Notes under the pieces: generated by a model
Databases searched by the model: none
The model's input: the letters and a program-made list of their open reading frames with translations, nothing else
What the model was told of the DNA's origin: nothing
Made by a program: the position numbers and the translations under genes
Part shown: positions 59,449 to 64,000 of the stretch, one piece after another
How positions within the stretch are numbered: the first letter of the stretch is position 1
Layout: every line of letters begins with the position of its first letter
From: Aquabacterium sp.
Lineage (GTDB): Bacteria; Pseudomonadota; Gammaproteobacteria; Burkholderiales; Burkholderiaceae_C
Direction of reading: 5' to 3'
Assembly (NCBI GenBank): GCA_023266355.1
Contig: JAHFQM010000003.1
Location: 482,012 to 546,011, forward strand
DNA length: 64,000 nt

Positions 59449-60509
59449 GCCAAAACCACACGGTTGCGGCCGACTTGCTTGCCCTCGTACAGGGCGCGGT
59501 CGGCGCGCACCAGGGCCTGCTCGATGGATTCGTCGCGCTGCAGCAAAGCCACGCCCAGGGTGATGGACACGCTCAGCGCCTCGCCGGCCAGGTTCTGCGC
59601 CGCCAGCGCCTGCACGCCCTGGCGCAACCGTTCGCACACCTGGATGGCCTCTTCCTCCTCGGTGGCGGGCAAGAGCAGCAGGAATTCCTCGCCGCCCCAA
59701 CGCGCGACGTGGTCCACCTCGCGCACGCCGTCGCGCAGCACGCGGGCGATGGCGCGCAAGGCGATGTCGCCCACGGCATGGCCGTGGTGGTCATTGATGC
59801 GCTTGAAGTGATCAACGTCACCGATGACGACCGCCAGCGGCCGCCCGCCGCGCTGGAACACCGCCGCCTCGTGCTGGGCCACCTCCATCGCGAAACGGCG
59901 GTTGCGCAACTGGGTCAGCGGGTCGGTGCAGGCCAGTTCGCGCAGGCCATCTTCGGCGGTGCGCACCATGCGGTAGTACAGGGTGGACAGCAGCCCGAGG
60001 ATGAGCAGCGTGGCGGCCTGGTTGAAGTAGTGCAGACCGGCCAGCATCTGCGGCTGCACCTCGATGGCGGGCTGCGCCTGGCGGAAACTCATGTCCAGCA
60101 GCATGTAACCCAGCCCCACCATCACGGCCACCGCGGCCTTGGTGCGCGGCTGGTAGAGGGTGCTGACGATGGCCACCGGGATGATGAGGATGAGGTAGTA
60201 GTGGAAGCCGCTGGTCCAGCCGATGAGGGCCGTGGCCACGCTGCCGTGCAGGAGGATCTCGACGGCCATGATCTGCAGCGCCAGGCGCGTGCGCCCCTGC
60301 TGCGTCAACAGGGCCGTCAGCGCATAGACCAGCACGCTGGCGATGTTGGCGCGCGCCATGGCGCCCACGCCGATGGAATCGAACAGGAAGATGAAGCTCA
60401 GGTGCGCCAGACCGGCGATGACCGAGATGGCCATCATCAGGCGTGGGAACACCTCCGACGCACGCGACAGAGGCGGAAAAGACCAACGGGATTGCAGCAT
60501 CGAATTCAC
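59421..60509 (-). CDS. Membrane diguanylate cyclase (GGDEF) with I-site
   Basis: 362 residues: about five to six membrane segments in the first 190 residues, then a GGDEF domain with GDVDHFKRINDHHGHAVGD and GGEEF. An RxxD inhibitory site (REVD) sits exactly five residues before GGEEF, so c-di-GMP feedback inhibition is likely, unlike the two cyclases at the left end. The start is ambiguous: GTG at 60509 with AGGCGG upstream, or ATG three codons later at 60500. The stop overlaps the ahcY -10 box. Confidence 0.9.
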   Translation of the reverse strand: MNSMLQSRWSFPPLSRASEVFPRLMMAISVIAGLAHLSFIFLFDSIGVGAMARANIASVLVYALTALLTQQGRTRLALQIMAVEILLHGSVATALIGWTSGFHYYLILIIPVAIVSTLYQPRTKAAVAVMVGLGYMLLDMSFRQAQPAIEVQPQMLAGLHYFNQAATLLILGLLSTLYYRMVRTAEDGLRELACTDPLTQLRNRRFAMEVAQHEAAVFQRGGRPLAVVIGDVDHFKRINDHHGHAVGDIALRAIARVLRDGVREVDHVARWGGEEFLLLLPATEEEEAIQVCERLRQGVQALAAQNLAGEALSVSITLGVALLQRDESIEQALVRADRALYEGKQVGRNRVVLAGQDGAPVL

Positions 60510-60778
60510 GCCACCGCCTGACTCTCTCTGGTGATGTGGCCCCTTCGGGCCATCTTTGGGTCATTTTCGGTATCGGACACAAACGGCCCGACTTGAATGG
60601 CCCCCGACTCGCCCCATTGGACACCCAGGCGCAAAAAATGTCTTGCGAAGATGGTCCGAGCGGCGGGGATGTTGCCGGCACGGTTCATGGGCACTTCATG
60701 TCGTTTCTTTACATTCTCCGGACGCGGTTCGTGGAGAACCGGCCTCATTCCCGAATGAACAACCTGTCCGGAGTTCCC

Positions 60779-61561
60779 ATGACCTTCCACAAGATGTCCG
60801 CCCTGGTGCTGGCTTTGAGCACCGCTGGCGCCGCCCAGGCCGCCCTGACCGCTGGTGACATTGCCGTCATTGGCCGCACCAACAACACCACGCCCGATGC
60901 GTTCTCCTTCGTGGCGTTGAGCAACATCAGCGCTGGCGAGGTGATTTACTTCACCGACAACGGCTGGACAGGCTCGGCTTTCCGCAACACCGTCAACGAC
61001 GGCGACGGCAACGAAAACCTGCTGAAGTGGACCGCTGGCAGCACCATCGCCGCAGGCACCATCATCAACACCGCCACCAGCAGCGGCTTCACCACCTCTG
61101 GCGCCGTGCCCAACAACGTCGGCGGTGGCGGCAGCTTCGCCTTGCTGGCACTGGCCACCGGTGGTGACCAGATTTACGCCTTCCAGGCCAACGGCACCAA
61201 CCTGCCGCTGATCAACGTCAGCACCCACTTGTTCGCCTTCGACGACACCAACGGCTTTGAAAACGCCACCGGCACCGGCGATGGCGGCATCACGCCCGGC
61301 CTGGTCAACGGCACCACGGCTGTGTCGATCAATGGCAACGTGGCCGGCACGCAAGCACTGAAGTCATCCTTCCTGGGTGAGACGCACACCCGTGCGGAAT
61401 GGCTGAGCATCATCGGCACGGCCGGCAACTGGTCCACCGCCTCGGCACTGCCCACCGGCACGCTGGCCATCACCGCCGTGCCCGAACCCACCAGCGGCGC
61501 CATCGCCCTGGCCGGTCTGGCCGTGGCCGGCCTCGTGGCCCGCCGCCGCAAGGCCGCTTGA
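60779..61561 (+). CDS. PEP-CTERM protein
   Basis: 260 residues: Sec signal (KMSALVLALSTAGAAQA), a recognisable extracellular domain opening GDIAVIGRTNNTTPDAFSFVALSNISAGEVIYFTDNGW, and a C-terminal PEP-CTERM signal (AVPEPTSGAIALAGLAVAGLV then ARRRKAA). The opening motif recurs in secreted bacterial proteins of unknown function. An upstream in-frame ATG at 60755 is an alternative start. The 269-bp gap before it contains no further gene. Confidence 0.88.
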   Translation: MTFHKMSALVLALSTAGAAQAALTAGDIAVIGRTNNTTPDAFSFVALSNISAGEVIYFTDNGWTGSAFRNTVNDGDGNENLLKWTAGSTIAAGTIINTATSSGFTTSGAVPNNVGGGGSFALLALATGGDQIYAFQANGTNLPLINVSTHLFAFDDTNGFENATGTGDGGITPGLVNGTTAVSINGNVAGTQALKSSFLGETHTRAEWLSIIGTAGNWSTASALPTGTLAITAVPEPTSGAIALAGLAVAGLVARRRKAA

Positions 61562-61780
61562 GCCTTGCCCACCGTTTGAAGCCCGGCCCCAGTGGCCTGG
61601 CCCACCATGGCGCCTTCGGGCGCCATGTGCGTTTGTGTGTTGGTGCCGCACCCATCCCCGGCCTCGGCGGTCGCGAAGGCACACCAAACACCCCAAGCCT
61701 GAGACAATGCGCGATTGACCGCGTCGCCCATGGCGACCTGCCGCCCGCACCTGCCGCAAGGCCCCAGCCCTCCGCCCGCC

Positions 61781-63406
<1,626 letters not shown>

Positions 63407-63415
63407 GGCAGGCGC

Positions 63416-63880
63416 TCACCCTCGGGCGTCGGGCGGCATCCAAAGTTCGTCGAGGTTCTTGAAGCCCCAGGTCGCGGGCTGTTCGCGGCTGACGATGTCG
63501 TCGCTGGACTGGCTCAGGTCCAGCAGCTGCGGCACCAGGGGTTCGCTGGCCTTGGTCGAGTAAAACACCTTGACCACGGGTCGCAGCAGCGAGGTCTCGC
63601 CCTGCTCCACCACGATGGCCAGGCGGCCCGACTTGAGCTTGACCAGCGAGCCCGTCGGGTAGATGCCCACGCTTTTCACAAACGCCTGGAAGATGCGCTC
63701 GTCGAAGTGGCCGTCCTTGGCCCACTGCGCCATCTTCTGCACCGACTCGGCCGGGTCCCACCCCGCCTTGTACGGGCGGTTGGAGGTGATGGCGTCGTAG
63801 ACGTCGCAGACGGCGCCCATCTTGGAGAACAGGCTGATCTCGTCGCCCGCCAAGCCATGCGGGTAGCCTTTGCCGTTCAC
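63416..63880 (-). pseudogene. Truncated HD-GYP-type protein (C-terminal half only)
   Basis: 154 residues starting with GTG: NGKGYPHGLAGDEISLFSKMGAVCDVYDAITSNRPYKAGWDPAESVQKM. These are the GYP part and following helices of an HD-GYP c-di-GMP phosphodiesterase. The upstream half carrying the HD metal ligands and first helices is absent. An in-frame TGA lies six codons upstream and the remaining sequence to the window edge does not encode it. The tail (LVKLKSGRLAIVVEQGETSLLRP) is the usual C-terminal beta domain of HD-GYP proteins with a DUF3391-type partner. A GAGGAG sits a few bases before the GTG, so it may still be translated, but catalysis is not expected. Confidence 0.7.
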
Positions 63881-64000
63881 GGGGTCTCCTCGTTTTCAGT
63901 GCAATAAGTGACGGTACGCAAAGCTAGCACTGGCGCGGGGGTGGTCTGGGTAGACCGTTGATTTCATTGACTTTCCTGTTCGCTTTGTAAACGGGTATGG

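Overview
The window looks like chromosomal DNA of a GC-rich betaproteobacterium of the order Burkholderiales, probably from the Leptothrix/Aquabacterium/Ideonella-like group. The placement is inference. It rests on the ahcY-tlyA-metF cluster behind an SAH riboswitch, the thiL-pgpA-pncC order, three PEP-CTERM proteins and overall base composition. I saw no rRNA, tRNA, CRISPR array, insertion sequence or prophage.

Layout. 1-3129 (minus): two diguanylate cyclases and the start of a membrane sensor, all coupled by 4-nt overlaps. 3289-8474: a small membrane protein, then thiL-pgpA-pncC facing a fused malic enzyme (maeB). 8525-21453 (minus): a 13-gene operon for a type II secretion/type IV pilus-like machine. 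It opens with a PEP-CTERM protein, carries ATPase, platform, secretin and pseudopilin genes, and closes with a degenerate rhodanese and a transglutaminase-like protein. 21610-48515 (minus): about 27 kb of giant secreted proteins. Two RHS/YD-repeat proteins with ordinary Sec signals each follow a giant Ig/Fn3/beta-helix protein and each precede a small gene that starts at or inside the RHS stop. One RHS protein ends in a Hint domain plus an HNH-like nuclease, and its small partner looks like a SUKH immunity protein. The two RHS genes share an almost identical 1.3-kb 5' segment. Upstream lie a glycine-rich protein and an IPT/TIG-repeat protein. 48985-50115 (plus): a secreted guanyl-specific RNase followed by a barstar-like inhibitor.

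50217-63880 is mostly housekeeping: an NDUFA9-like epimerase, a Slt-type lytic transglycosylase divergent from 5-formyl-THF cyclo-ligase, a PEP-CTERM protein, OmpW, the SAM-cycle cluster metF/tlyA/ahcY with its riboswitch and promoter, another diguanylate cyclase, a third PEP-CTERM protein, prfC, and a truncated HD-GYP gene.

The strongest candidate for an undescribed system is the 8.5-48.5 kb block. It is entirely on one strand and joins two [giant carrier + Sec-exported RHS + small partner] modules to a secretin/ATPase/pseudopilin operon. My inference is that this operon exports the giant proteins across the outer membrane, making a contact-dependent or surface RHS toxin system that does not use type VI secretion.
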